From Typha latifolia (Eukaryota > Streptophyta > Magnoliopsida > Poales > Typhaceae): a stretch of 64,000 nucleotides of DNA. The notes beneath the pieces were generated by a model. It saw nothing but the letters and a program-made list of their open reading frames with translations. It searched no databases and was not told the DNA's origin. The translations under genes were made by a program, and so were the position numbers. This document shows positions 47,408 through 60,497 of the stretch, piece by piece (the stretch's first letter is position 1; each line of letters opens with the position of its first letter). Where the stretch lies: NCBI GenBank assembly GCA_019914945.1, contig CM034102.1, forward strand, positions 11,645,501-11,709,500. The letters run 5' to 3'.

Positions 47408-47552
47408 TGAGAGGGGGGCGAGGTGGTGAGGGCAGAGGTCATCGAAGGCGACCCAATCATTGAATTTGGGGTCTTTCCATAAGACTGTCGCGGTTAAGGA
47501 GCTCGAATTGCATGGGGAGCCGCGAGTTGAGGTCCTCCACAAGGGAAACTAG
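47408..47552 (-). pseudogene. Rieske oxygenase relic (PAO / PTC52 / TIC55-like)
   Basis: The minus strand gives LVSLVEDLNSRLPMQFELLNRD, then, after a one-base frame shift, TVLWKDPKFNDWVAFDDLCP and HHLAPLS. This matches the start of the Rieske [2Fe-2S] domain of chloroplast pheophorbide a oxygenase-like proteins (CxH of the first cluster motif present). The coding match stops at LS, followed by an A-run (about 47397-47406). Upstream (to about 47800) a Ser/Pro/Leu-rich stretch could be an old transit-peptide region but contains stops. There is no second CxxH motif nearby. It is a fragment, not a working enzyme. Confidence 0.65.
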
Positions 47553-47800
47553 GTACTAAACTACTAGTACTCTTTCTCAGAGGAAGAGGCAGAGGAAATT
47601 GTAGCCCCCTCTTATTGGTTCTCTTCCTCGTCATTGATAGGGGTCGTTGGCGTCGGAGAAGAAGGAGCCGCCACTTGTAGGAGCAAGAGAAGAAGGAGAA
47701 GTAGCAGTAGAAAAAGAAGAAGATGAGAGGAGGTCTGGGAAGAGGCTCCTGGTTTCTAGAGAAACAATTTGAGCATGGATGATCTCAACTTGGTTCTTCA

Positions 47801-49251
47801 TATGCTCGAGATTATGCTTATTTTATGTTTTAAGAAATTTAAATTTCAATCCATAGACTACACTAGATCAGGAGGTAAAACCTTCCAATGTTCGTAAGCT
47901 TAAGATGAGTTAGTGAACATTGAGGTAATTGTGAAGCCAAGACTCGGAGCCCAAGGCCCTATCTAGTACAAAAGGCTTACCGTCCTTTTCTCATCCGAGC
48001 TCACAAGAAGATATAAATCATTAATAAAACATCAAAGAGCATTCGTGGACTCTAATCTACTAAGATAATCTTAGATTTTGTTCGAATAAGAAAACTGGTA
48101 CTAGCACAAACACTGACCAAAGAGGACGACACCAATTTGTACCTCCGCGGACTGCTAAAGAGGAGGACGCCACCTAAAAGTCCTTTGTTGAATATTGTGT
48201 TAGCCATCCATTGCCTACCAAGCCTACAAGCAAAGAAGATAGCACTAGTAGCTTCTCGTCTCAAGCAACATAAGAACAAAATTAGATTATAAAGAGTGCG
48301 TAGCTCTTAGTAGTGACTTTTAAGGTATTGTGTTTAGCTAGTCTATTACAGTTCCATAACAATAATCAGCATAAACAACTAAATTTAGGTGGCACCTTGA
48401 CCAGTTGGGTATCCTTATTCTTGTTCTTGCTAATCTAGTAGGGCTCGAGTAATTTTTTTAATTTGGCTTCTTGTGCTTACATTTTTAACTACGGAAACCA
48501 CTACCAAGGAGGTGGTGTCACTCTCTTAAGTCCAAATGCTAGCTTGGGGTCTCACCAAACATCCACTCCCATTCGTCCTTAGAAATATCAATAGAGACTT
48601 CAATTGAAAAGGCAGATGGTAAAAGGACAGGAGTTGCCAATACGAGCGCCACACTGAGCCAAAACATCAATATCATCCAAAGGAACCTAGAGCCCCAAGT
48701 CCTCCTCCATAGCATGCCTCTCCTCCACAGCACGCCTCTCATCGTTTTAGAGGGAGATGAGTCTAGAACATCATTATTCATTTCCTCGCTTGCCTAAACA
48801 AGGGCTTAGAGATGTCAAAAGACACATCTTGCTAAACCTTAGTAGGCCTGGGATTAGAGGAGGAATAGGCATTCATTCCAATTTTAGAAGGCAATTTTAG
48901 GGAAAGAGGAACAACTATTAAGAAAATGAATATTTCTTGCCTATACACAATCAAATGAGAGAAACTAGTTTATAGGAAGCTAAAATGAACGCAATAAACA
49001 AATAATCACATTGAGATATTTACATAGAAAACGCAAATTGGAAAAAAATCACAGGACCTTACCCTAGCAAACTTCTTCATTATGCGTAGGGAAATATAAA
49101 TCTTCTCTAGATAACGTATTAAAGCTTTAGTAGAGAAATTAATGTTCAATATTTTGATTCTTTTTATGCCTGGAAGTTAAATTATCCTCTCTTTTTTTTT
49201 AAAAAAGATCCACGATGAGACCTTAATTAATTTATTAAGTTAGTACAGTAC
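47801..49251. other. Intergenic DNA, no recognisable gene
   Basis: Several short frames exist on the minus strand (for instance 48539-48781) but I recognise no domain. At the right edge, 49115-49255 matches 58070-58245 upstream of HKT-C. Confidence 0.45.
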
Positions 49252-50205
49252 TTTTTTTTTGTTTTGAAAGGGAGATCGAGTGACCTATTCATTTAAACTG
49301 ATGACAGGTTACAATGAAAATCGAGGAGGGATTGACCCACTCCTTACATACTTTCTTGGCAAAAGCAAAAGATGCTAAACTATTAGCTATAACGTTGTTG
49401 TTTCTGCTGGTAAAGCATACATTTAAAGAAGGGTTTTGAGATAAGATGAGAGAACATTCCTTCACTATGGGTTTGACTGCCCACTCAACACTAACTTGGT
49501 TAGGTCCCACTTTCATACAAACTAGCTTCTGGCAGTCTAAGAATAACCAAGCTTTCTTCACACCTGCTAGCTTCTTAGCTTCCTTGAGTAGCTCCAAGAG
49601 GGCTAATGCTTCACCATGAATGGCACTGCTATAGTGCTCCAATATGATAGCTTTGGCCAGACGATAGTCGAAGTGAGTCGATACTAGAACCAACACAAGT
49701 CCTCCGGCGTTAGTACCTTTCCATGCAGCATTCGACCAGCCCACTAAGTCCCCAGCCTAGAGGGGAAGCTCCGGGACCTTGTACCGGGGGAAAGAGGTGA
49801 GAACTGAATCTTGGAAAAATAAGGGGAATTCCATCTAGGAGTCAATGATGGTAGATTTCGCCAATAGGACTTTCCTCAAACAATGCTTCTCGCCTCTAAA
49901 AATGAGGTTGTTTTTGCTTCTCCATAGGGTCCAGAGGATGCCATAACAGTACAATATGTCATTTTTGTTCAATAGGAATGAGCTCATGGATAGCAACCAT
50001 TTGTCCATACGGATCTCTGCCTTCTCCATTCTTAAACCCAGCCGACTGTTGAACTAAACCACCCTGGCAAAGTTGCAATAAAGGAGGGCATGCTCTATAG
50101 TTTCGAGAACGTCTCCGCAACGAGGGCAGATAGTATCGATTTTATTCAGCCGACGACGAAAGACAACCCTGACAGGTAAATCGCCTACTATATTAACCCA
50201 ATGAT
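49252..50205 (-). mobile_element. 5'-truncated LINE: zf-RVT, C-terminal region and RNase H, with A-rich tail
   Basis: Minus strand, in order: GDLPVRVVFRRRLN and CPRCGDVLETIEHALLYC (zf-RVT zinc pattern, 50.05-50.18 kb); ILWTLWRSKNNLIFRGE (49.9 kb); an RVT_3-type RNase H (49289-49744) with HGEALALLELL and FLDCQKLV; then a 3' UTR ending in an A-rich tail (49252-49265). RNase H acidic positions appear lost: SNAAWKG where Asp is usual, and IANSLASF where the last Asp is usual. A stop separates the segments. This is a typical 5'-truncated insertion. It splits the sequence homologous to 58.24 kb. Confidence 0.8.
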
Positions 50206-53200
50206 TAAAAAGTTTTTCAGTTTAAAATTTTATATAATTGCTTTTTTTTACTTTAAAAAGTTATATAATATAAATAATTTTTTAGTTTAGAAGATAATAA
50301 AAAAGTTTTAAAAGTACGTACGAAGAACCGTGATAACTCAGAGAATTTAAATAAATTTATTCTAATGCAGATTCTTTTAGATAAAAACGGAGAAGTTCCT
50401 GTCCACTAATTGTTGACCCGAAGGCCAAAGCCACCTTCTCGAGTCTTATCGTTCTCTTAAGATTCTTAGATGATATAATTTATTGGCAAATTCTTTGATT
50501 GAATTAATTAATCTATGATTAGTTGTCCTTTCTGCGTACTTGTGGACATGTCAAACCTCATGTTCATTTTTCATAGTTAAAGAAATATGCATGATAATAT
50601 ACGGGAATGGTACCCCTAAAAAAATTAACGAAAAATTTATTATATTTTTATTATTTATAAATCAAGTTTTATAATTTAGTAAATTTATACAAAAAAAATA
50701 CTCTTGATTAGATTTTAATTAATACTATAAGAATATTCCGTTAAGTAAAGATATTTTATTTTTAAGAATGACTAAAATATATTTATTTCTAAAATATTCT
50801 TAGTATGATTTGGTTGAGGATATTTCTATAATTTATTAATATAGTTAATTTAATATTTGATTAAATTTAACTAACAAATCTAACCGCAGGTATTTTCTGC
50901 ACATATTCATTAAATTATAGAGCTGCACTTAGAGGAGAGTTGACAGTTGAAATAAACTCAAAACATTCAGCTGCTACAAGGGAAACAAATGGTTAAGGAC
51001 TTGAGATTGAGCAAGGGACAATGACTCTTTTATGTGACAACATGAGTGTAACTTTTTTATCTTTGGAATTGTATATGGGTTTGCACATTTGAGTGATTCT
51101 ATGCTACACTTTTATGATTATGTGTCTTTTGGTGCTCCATTGTTGAAATTTTGAACCCATGTTTACAGTTTTACTTTTCATTTAAAATTGACACTGATAC
51201 CTAGAGGTTTCGTGCCGTCATCTTGACTTTGTATCTTCTCACATAATTGTAAGCAAAATTTTGTAATTCTTGGTTCAGCAATGTGTTTATACATACTTAT
51301 ACTCAAATATACATTGATTTTATGTTCTCAACTCATATGCTCATTCTTAACCTATATTTATTCTTCGATCTGGACATATTGTTCGTTTTTTGCTTTAGAT
51401 AATTGGTTCTTTAACTAGTAGGGAATCTAATCTTAGTTTTACATACATTTTTTTTTTGTGTGTTGTCTAGTTTGATAGTATATATCTATCAAATGATTAG
51501 CTTGAAAGCTATTTAATGTTTTAAATTGTCTAGCTTGACAATTTAAATCTTCCCAAATAAAATTTAAAAAGAAAAAGAGAGAAGAGGGAGTGCTATCACT
51601 CTTATTCAAGTGGCTGCAAGTAAAAGGCTATCTCCCACGAAGAGTTAAAGCGCCTGTTAATATCTTAATAAAAAAAATTAAAGTAATATTATGATTTTGT
51701 GTGTGTTGACGTAGATTGCAAACCAGTTAATTCACCATGTTACCTTGGTTAGTACTCATGCATATTTCTAGATATTTGAATCAAATATGTGTTAGTGATG
51801 AGTTCCTTATGCGAGTTCATATTTTTTGCCTATAATTTTTTTTTCGGTATAATGTCTTGCCGATCTGTCTCTTGATTGTCGTCATGAATCACAGTAATGG
51901 ATTTATTGATAGGATGGAAAGTTTCTCTGGCATGATTGCTTATTTTTATCTTTCTTTCTTTTGTTTTTTTCCCTTGCGATTTGTGTTTGGGCATTAAAGA
52001 TTTTTAAGCGTTTGATCATTTGAAGCAGTAAGAAAATGTCCTACAATTGTTATAACTCGTTTAGAATGTTCCAACAGTAAGTAAAACTTTCTAGAACCGT
52101 TTTGAGTGCTCCAGGAACGTTCTAACAATGTTTGAACATTTTAGAGTTACTTGCATCAAAAATTCATTTGATTTTTATTTTCGCAGTTTCTTCTACAGAT
52201 GATGTATTTTCTATTTCTTTATTCTAAGTTTGTTTTATTATTTAGTATTTTATTAAATATTGATGGGACGCCATAAAAGAGAGAGGTGGTTCCCTACTTT
52301 TTCTCTTCATTTTTTTTCTTTATCTCCTCCTTCATCTTTTTTTCTTCTTAAGAAAAAGAAAAAGGTGCGAGTCACATAGATTCAATACTTAAAATTGTAA
52401 AATTTCAGTTCAGCATAGTTCAAGAAAATTATTTAAAAGATAATCATTTGACATATAAATATTTATGGAACCAATTAGCTAAAGATTTTTTTTTTCATTT
52501 AACTTATCATAATTATCTCACAACTATCTTTGATTACTCTCTTATTGTATTAATTAAATAGCAATTAAAAAAACTTGTATAGAAAAAATAGAAAAATTGA
52601 ATGATAAAAGAAGAAGAAAAATTAATAAATAAAAAAGAAGAAGAAAATAATACCGGACACACAGTTTCGTACTTAAACTATAAAATTCTAATTCAGCACA
52701 GTTTTACAATAATATTCAAAAGATAATTATCTCACATCCAAATATTATGAAGCAAATTGGATAAAATCAGTGAAATAATGATCTAGAATTTTTTGCATTT
52801 AGAATTTCTTTATTTTCAAATTCTATCTGCGATAGGACGAATAATTTTTAGTTTAAGTATAAAATTCTAGGTTTATATACGAAATTTTAACTACTAATTC
52901 ATAATTTTTTAAGTAGATTTTATAATTTATTTGCCACATAGATTAAGTTCTCTTTTTAAAACATTAATTAAAGAGTTTTTATTTATTTAAATTATTCTAT
53001 TTATCTCACCGTTATTTTTGATTAGTCTCTTACTGTATTAATTAAAAAACGATTAGAGAAACTTGTATAAAAGAATTAATTAAAGAAGAAGGAGAAGCAA
53101 TATCGGAGGTTGTCTATCAAGGTCATAGTTAATCAGAACCAACTAAAATTCTAGAAATTAGGGAACACCATAATCTCTTGATCTCCTTCTGAATTTCATA

Positions 53201-54018
53201 TATACAACTTAGCATCTAACACAACGTCGTCAGAGAAAACAGTCGGGAATTCGCCAATTACAGTACAAGTTATTTCTTATACTAACCTTATTACAGAGAT
53301 AAGTTTCCTTGGCGTTGAGATCATCATGAGATATGGCTTAAAGGACATCATAAGTACTCACACTTCATAAAAGTTGTGAATGCGAGCAATAATAATTCAC
53401 ATGATCTACTATGACACATTTGTACAACTGTGTTTTATATGTATCATATAGTTCTTATACATATATGTTAAAATAATTTTTTACTCTCATTCTATGTTAC
53501 AAAAAAGAAAATAAAAATCTCACCAAGTTTTATGAAAAAGAGAACTTAATGGGGCATGCTTAATAATTAGTAGGAATCTTATCATCCTGAAACATGCACT
53601 CGGACTTTTGAATTAATCTTGATTGTATTTCTGTGGCTTTTGAGGCCTAGCTCGTTTTCATTTGCAACTTTTATAGGCAAATCTAATGTACGCTCACGGG
53701 TTTTCAAATGAATTAATTATTTCTTCTCATTTTAGCTTTATATGCCTCTCTCCTGCAAATACTCCTCGTAGCTTACTTTGTAATGGGAAGGTAAAATTGG
53801 TAACTATTTGAATTCAAGCCAGTTAGACCGACACCAATCAATTAATTTGATCTGTTAGCTCTTAATTCACTGCTTCAAAGCATAAATTAGATGGGAATTT
53901 TATGAAGTTATAGAATTAATGCATCATTAATATATCATTAATATTTTTGGAAAAGCAGTTGATCTATCTATCCTAGATGAACATGTCAATAGTACTCACA
54001 GGAAAAGCTTAAGCTTTA
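50206..54018. other. AT-rich downstream flank of HKT-C, no gene
   Basis: Long A/T-rich stretch without supported coding frames. It includes the diverged duplication at 52373-53100. Confidence 0.55.
52373..53100. repeat. Diverged tandem duplication (two units)
   Basis: The order CAGTTCAGCATAGTT ... AAAGATAATCATTTGACAT ... TTGATTACTCTCTTATTGTA ... AAACTTGTATAGAA in 52373-52640 is repeated as CTAATTCAGCACAGTT ... AAAGATAATTATCTCACAT ... TTGATTAGTCTCTTACTGTA ... AAACTTGTATAAAA in 52653-53100, the second unit being longer through an insertion. Confidence 0.75.
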
Positions 54019-54610
54019 TCAGCTCACCCTCAGCTTCCAAGCTTTTCCACTTTCCATGGTGAACTTCTTGAGCCTTCCATAGAGCATGACGAAGACCAAG
54101 ATCAGTTTCCCCTCATCACTCCACTTCCCTACGAAGCTATACGATTTATCCTGACAGTCACTTCCCGGATGTAGTTCTTGCAACTGCGAACAACTATATC
54201 CCATAGATAATCCCGTGTTCGCGTATGCACTGCAATAACAAATTTAATAATCTCTTAATAGATCACTTGCTAAGCGTACGCACTCCAAGATAGGTAAATT
54301 GAGATTTATTAGAGCTAGCTAACCTTGTTACTTCAAAGGTTATCTTCAGTACGGAGAAATTGAGTGGGTCTCGCGAGACCCTTCTTCTTTCGCTGATGCA
54401 TATCGCGATCACAAAGACGACGATAGAAGAAAGTTGCGATAATATTAGGTACTGCGCTAGCGATCTTTTCTTGGTCTTGTTCTTCTTACCTAGAGAGCTT
54501 GTATCATCTTCTTGAATAGGTAAGAAAGATGTGGAGGAAGGAAAGTACCTGAAAGTATCACACAGTAGATTTGATCTCTTGCCATGTACTAGAAATAAGA
54601 ATAAATAAAT

Positions 54611-54672
<62 letters not shown>

Positions 54673-55859
54673 ATCATAACAATGAATAAAACCAGAACGG
54701 CTGAGGATATGCTGCCGGTATCGATGGAATTCTCGCCAGAATGCCTAGAATTCACTGCCATGAAGAGCGCGGCGATGATTTTTTGATAGGAATTCATGCC
54801 ATCGAAGACCGCCGTGTTCCAATCGATCGAGCAAAGCAGTGTCACCATAACCGCTATGAATCCGACGACAGTAAGCGACAAGAAGGCCGTGGGTAAATTA
54901 GGGAGCAAATGATCAAACCTCATCTTTCTCGGGTTTCTCAGCATGTATTCGAATTCTTTAACTTTAGTGATCCTCCTCAATGCCCATATCACCGATCTCA
55001 GGAACAAAGGGAACAGCGTGTTGCCAGCGAGAATCTGAGGAACAATTAGGAGGAGAAGTCCCGAGTTCTTCCCAAAGATCCCTATGTTCTCATTCGTGGG
55101 TATCAATCCACCGTTGGCGAACGAAGAAACTGCGACCGATGCCGAGAAGAGCACGACATGAATACCCTTCGCTTTAAGTACATCTCTTGAGCTTGAAACA
55201 ATAATTAGGTACAAGAAGATCGATAAGAAACCATACAGATGAATAAGAAGAAGATAGCCTAAGACCACAAAAGCCAAGTACTGCATGCAACTTCGCCTTA
55301 GATCCTTACCACCGGTGGAAGAAATGTCTGGGACCTCAACATCTATACCTGACTCAGTTGGATCAGTGGTGATTTGCTGATCATCAGATATAGTCTCTAG
55401 CTCAATACCAACTATATCAACTTCACTGTCATTAATCTTTGCATCATTATTATAATTTGCTCTTCTCAGAAGAACACCCATCAAAGACACAAAGACCTCA
55501 CCTCCTAAGAACATCCAAAGAGTTAGAACTACGATTTGAGAAGTAGAGAAGTTCTCCATCTCAACAGTCCCAAGACCGGAACAAGTAAGTGCAGACGCCG
55601 ACATGAACAACATATCGACATACCGCGGCTTAAAATTCGGGTTACTTGGCTTCAGCTCCATAAGAAGAAGAGAACCCAACAAGGCAATGCAAAGGAAATA
55701 AGACAGCTGAAGCCGAAATGGGTTAACATGTAAAGCAAAGAAGTGATACATGAAAACTATACGTTCGAAACCATATGTGCATCCACTGGTGAGGCTATGC
55801 TTCATCTTGTGCACGAATGCATAGACATAGCTCTTAACTTGTGCGAGAGAGAAATCCAT
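54019..55859 (-). CDS. HKT: HKT-type Na+/K+ transporter, copy C (divergent)
   Basis: Exons 54673-55859, 54324-54548 and 54019-54229 (introns 124 and 94 bp) give 540 residues. It is clearly more diverged from A and B than they are from each other but has the same exon phases. Pore loops: [13 protein letters not shown] (Gly95), [13 protein letters not shown] (Gly251), [11 protein letters not shown] (Gly375), [13 protein letters not shown] (Gly477). All four filter positions are Gly. Position 93 is Cys (Asp in A/B). Loop D has AYANTG where A/B have AYGNVG. The Glu after loop A (FLGGEVF) is kept. Intron 1 starts GTAAGCT and runs straight into a CT microsatellite. TATA-like ATATATATAAA lies about 75 bp upstream. 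The gene is intact; its transport properties cannot be read from sequence. Confidence 0.93.
54614..54667. repeat. (GA)n microsatellite at the HKT-C intron-1 donor
   Basis: An uninterrupted AG/GA run. On the gene strand it is a CT run starting a few bases after the 5' splice site (54672). Copies A and B have a short CT/CTTT-rich stretch in the same place. Confidence 0.96.
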
Positions 55860-55930
55860 TTCCTAGAAATGAAGGTTTTAGGAAATCTCTAGCTTGTTAA
55901 TTTGGAACGGAGTTGGGAGTATGTACATGC

Positions 55931-55942
55931 ATATATATAAAT
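55931..55942 (-). promoter_or_regulatory. TATA-like box of HKT copy C
   Basis: The gene strand reads TTTATATATATGC about 75 bp before the ATG at 55857-55859. Confidence 0.6.
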
Positions 55943-56800
55943 CTCTATGGCTGACACCCATGTTTACAGCATTACCGGTAATTAGGTTACGGTAAATTTT
56001 TTTCTTCCTATATATTAATGGCGTCCAGGGGCACAAAAAGGAGAGATGAAAAGGAGTTATAAATAATTCTGCACTGTTGATCGCAATGATAAGGACAAAA
56101 GAATCCTCTTAAAAAATAACGTGATTGACCTTGAGTCAAGCTACTGTGGCAGAGGCCAAGAGAGGAGGGCTTTTGGGGAAGCAGAAAAAGAGGAGATTCT
56201 TCTTGGTTAGTACCTTTTGTAATAATATCTGACATATTATTGTAAAAAGTAGAGCTTTAAGATTATATTAATTCACTAAAGTCTTATCATTCACACTGGG
56301 AAAGGACAAAAGATGTAGTACTGGCCCTACTGAAGGCTTGATGGTAAGAATGCTCATAATCTAATACACAAAGGCGGTCTTCTGACGATTCTCTTTCCCC
56401 AGAAATAAAAAAAGACGACCAGAGTGGATCTAAAACTGGGAAAAGACACGAAGAGTACTGGATCACTGTTGAAGGCTTAGTCATTCTGTTGATGAAAGAG
56501 TTTTTTAACCAAACTAGCTCTAAATTTTTTTTTTAATCAAAATAGACTACTTCTAAATTTAATAAAAAAATAAAATCTGATAACATTTAATTTTAAAAAA
56601 TTAAACACTAACTAATTCAACATCTTCTTTTAATATAATAAGACACTGATCTAATTAGTATTTTATGTACAGTAACTAAAATAATTAAGACAGACTTAGC
56701 TAAATATATTAATATTTTATTTAAAAATTTTAAAATGTTGATACTTTTAGCATTTATATATATATATACCGTTTATAAGATTAGTATTTTATTTTATTAA

Positions 56801-56836
<36 letters not shown>

Positions 56837-59800
56837 TATTTAACTTATGAGCATTTGTATTCGCAACTTGAATGAAGCACTCTTTTTAATATTAAAAGTT
56901 TGAGTGGGTTTATTTAAAAAAAATTAAAACAGAGCTAGGTCCGTATAAAAAGCTTGTTTACAAGTCTTTTTTATTAAGTATTTACTGAGACACAGAAAGT
57001 ATTTTTACATAAAAAAAGTTAGAGAGATCGGAATGTTCAGCATCAAATACATCGAAGAAAGAGTGGACATTTTTATATTATTTAATTATATATAGATAGA
57101 GAGAAAGAGAGGTTAATAAGTTTAGTGATTTTATACAAACTAAGTTGATTTATATATATATATATATATATAACGCCGATTAATTTAGCATTTTTATTAG
57201 AGCTACAGTAAATTAAACTTTATTTAATAATAAGTTTATAGGAGTAATCTATTTCAGTAAAAAAAATTATAACAAAACTAATTTACTCAAAAACTCTCTC
57301 TCTCTCTCTCTATATATATAATACCCTGCATTTTGCTCTTACAATTTCTTACAGCCTATTATATAAATAATATTATTTAACCCCTACATTTTATATTTAC
57401 TATCTTTCAAAAATCCTTAAGTAAATTTTAACGCAGCAACATCTAAGAAAATAAAAAATTAAAATACCTAGATATTCCTTATTTTATTTTTAATTGTGGT
57501 TCTCCCGTTATTGTTATCTTACCTTAAAAATTCATTCAAGGGTATTAAAGTTAGTTTTATTATCTACACTTAAATTAACTCATCTGTGGTAATTAACTAT
57601 TAAGAAATCTTGAAACATTGAAAGCAAATGGGTTAAAAAATAATAAAGCCAAAAATGCGGAGTATTTTTGATAATTTTTTTCTGTATTGAATAAATGTTT
57701 ATAGGCTATTTTGGGGGGAAAAAAATAGACTAATGTGTAAAATTGCATATTTTCTTTGGGTTTTGCCATAACTTAATAGCAAATCCTTGTTATACAACAT
57801 CATATAGCAAACAAAAACAAAAAAAGTCTGTCACAATTCAGCCAATATGCCAAAATCTGGTCAAATATGTGGAAAAAATTAATAGATAAGTACTATTATT
57901 TCACAGAGTAACAAAAATATTTAGGAATGGAATGAATTAAATGTACCTCATTTTTGCTTAGGCCTTGGACTAAACTATGGCCAAAGTAAAATGGAACAAT
58001 ATGTATATGAGGTACTAAAAGGGGGTTATATAATTAATTTATAGCTTCTGTATTATTCTTAAAGAAAAAAAAAATTAAAGCTTTTGTAGAGAAATTAAGG
58101 TTCAATGTTTTCCTATTATATTTTTTCTGCTTCCTTTTGTTCTTTTTATACCTGACGCAAATTAAATTATCTTTTTTTTATTTCTTTTGAGAAAAGATCG
58201 AGGATGAGAACTTAATTAATTTATTAAGTTAAAAAAGTACATATTTGTCACGTTATATTTTTACTCACATAATTGACAAAGTATAATTTAAATAAAATTT
58301 TATTTATATAATAGTATTAAATGAACAAGACATGGTGAATACTGCTAGATGAGCGCTATTTGCTCAAATAGATTTAATAGATATTTTTTACTCAAGGATT
58401 TTCAAACACACTATAGGCTGTTTGAACACATTTACAAAGTGATTTTTTTTTTGTCTTCCGATGCCAACTTGCACAATTTTGATGATAATTTTGGTATTTT
58501 ATAAGAGAAGTATATAAGGACTTTAGACCTATCATATGTTATATCTTGTGTTATTTGAGTCTCCACTTTAAATATTTGAGAGATCAGCATTATGATTTTA
58601 GGAGAGTCCACGATAGAAGGTGTTGAAAAGTTATTTTGAGGATCCATCTTTATGCATCCAAAAATGTTTCATTTAATTCAATGGTCATTGAGATAAAATG
58701 ATCAATCTCAACACTCATAGAGGTTGAAAATTAATTATGGATAGTAGTACATTATGAGTTCAAGCAAGTAATACCTTATATATATAGTTGTGAGTATCCA
58801 CAGACAATTTATAAATCTATCACTATGTTAGTTTTAGTGATTGACTCGATCTTAGTTAAGATCCATAATTTTTTTATCGAAGATTCTCGCGCAAAATTTT
58901 ATGTGTTTGAGATTGCTTAGTTTATGCTTCATTATTTCATAGTGATTTATTATTATAGGATGCGGTAGACCATTTCCTACTGTTTTTTAAATTTATTAAT
59001 ATTAAAGTATAATGAATAGTTTAAATGTGTACAATAAATAGAAAATAAACAACAATAGTGAGCTTTGCGATGAGAAGATAGAAACAACTCTAGTTCTGCT
59101 ACATGGATTTTAAAAAAGGAATGGAATTGCCAGAAAATTTAGTTATTATATTATTTCCTTGAGAAGCCTGAAATAAGTATATTATATGTCATAAGATCAT
59201 TTCAATAAGCTGATGAACGAAGATCTTACTATGATTTACAAATAACTATTAAAGTTTTATTAATTAATTAAGTTAATTTGTTTCTTCTTTTGAAAAAAAG
59301 AGAGATAAATTAGTGTTTTTTCCTCATTTTATATAGGAGAGTTCACTTTGCACCTATATAATTTTGCTCAATTGTTATACTTGAATAAGATAGATTATAC
59401 CGGTATAAGTTATTATAAAATTTCTCTATAAACTAGTATAATGTGTAATAGTTACACTTGATGCAATATAAAGTTGAAATAATAGTTTGATAAATGACTA
59501 AAATACTCTTTTATAATGGATGGATAAAGAGATGTGAGAGAGGAGAGAATGATTGAGATAATAGTTAATTGAAGTGATATTTTTTTCAATGGTAAAATAG
59601 TAATTGAATAATATTTAAAAAAAATTGGATGGAGGAGGAGAGGAGAGAAAAGAAGGTATTAGCAAACTAGTATTTAGATAAGTAGTTATTTACTTGTTAT
59701 ACTATTAGAAGGAGCTTTATACATAATAAGATTTTTCTTATTTTACAAGTGAACAAAGCTTTACTGGTGGTTGAATGGATGACTTGATAGAGACCACAAC

Positions 59801-60161
59801 CGGAAAAGATTGAAATATAACCTCATTGAAATTATTGGATCGGTCGAGATCTATCCTTCCATAATGTAGTCACTAATTAAAATAATAATTTCTTGCAAAT
59901 AAGCACATACTACTTTATCTTATCACAAAATCCATTTTCATTTTTAGGCTACCTTCGGTTCGAATCTAAGCCCTTAAACCTAGCTAGACTCATTTTCTAA
60001 TCTAAAGTTTAGATATTTTAGCTGGTCTAAGAATATTACTAAAAGTGTAATTATTACTTTTGATGCTACAAAAAAACAAAAAAGGTAGTGGTTTCTGAAT
60101 GCTAATACTAAAATGCTCTTTGACTTTCGAGTTCCTGTAAAATTGGAGAAAAAAACACACA
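55943..60161. other. AT-rich upstream flank of HKT-C, no gene
   Basis: No supported coding region. It contains (TA)n runs at 56812-56834 and 57151-57172, a CT/TA run near 57297-57320, and, at 58070-58245, a block homologous to 49115-49255 (AGTAGAGAAATTAA..TTCAATGTT and TTAATTAATTTATTAAGTTA). Confidence 0.55.
58070..58245. repeat. Duplication block shared with 49115-49255
   Basis: Both carry TTAAAGCTTT(A/T)GTAGAGAAATT, TTCTTTTTAT(A/G)CCTG, AAATTAT and the run GAACTTAATTAATTTATTAA (GACC- in the other copy). The copy at 49 kb is interrupted right after by the LINE tail. Confidence 0.75.
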
Positions 60162-60497
60162 AGATAATAACTTTTTAATGGTTGCTTGCTTACATCCTAT
60201 TTGGATAAGAGAAAAGAGTAGAGAACATCAAAAGATAATATTTTTCTTTTATTTAGATTGAATTTTAAGAGAGAGAAAAATAGTTTATAATGGTCACTTT
60301 TTTCTCTCGAAAATTAGAGAGAAAGGAAGAGATAACAACTTTTTAATGGTTGCATGCTTCCATCCTGTTTAGATAAGAAAAATGAGTAGAGAACATCAAA
60401 AGAGAATTTTTTTTTTTATTTGGATTGAATTTTAAAAGAGAAAAAAATAGCTTATAGTGGTCACTTTTTTCTCTCGAAAATTAGAGAGAAAGGAAGA
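60162..60497. repeat. 168-bp direct tandem duplication
   Basis: Units 60162-60329 and 60330-60497 share CTTTTTAATGGTTGC, GAGTAGAGAACATCAAAAGA, GATTGAATTTTAA and TTTTTTCTCTCGAAAATTAG in order with few changes. Confidence 0.92.

Noticed and set aside
48539..48781. Small membrane-protein-like frame on the minus strand
   Set aside because: Hydrophobic stretch but no homologous family, no start context and no conservation that can be seen in the window.
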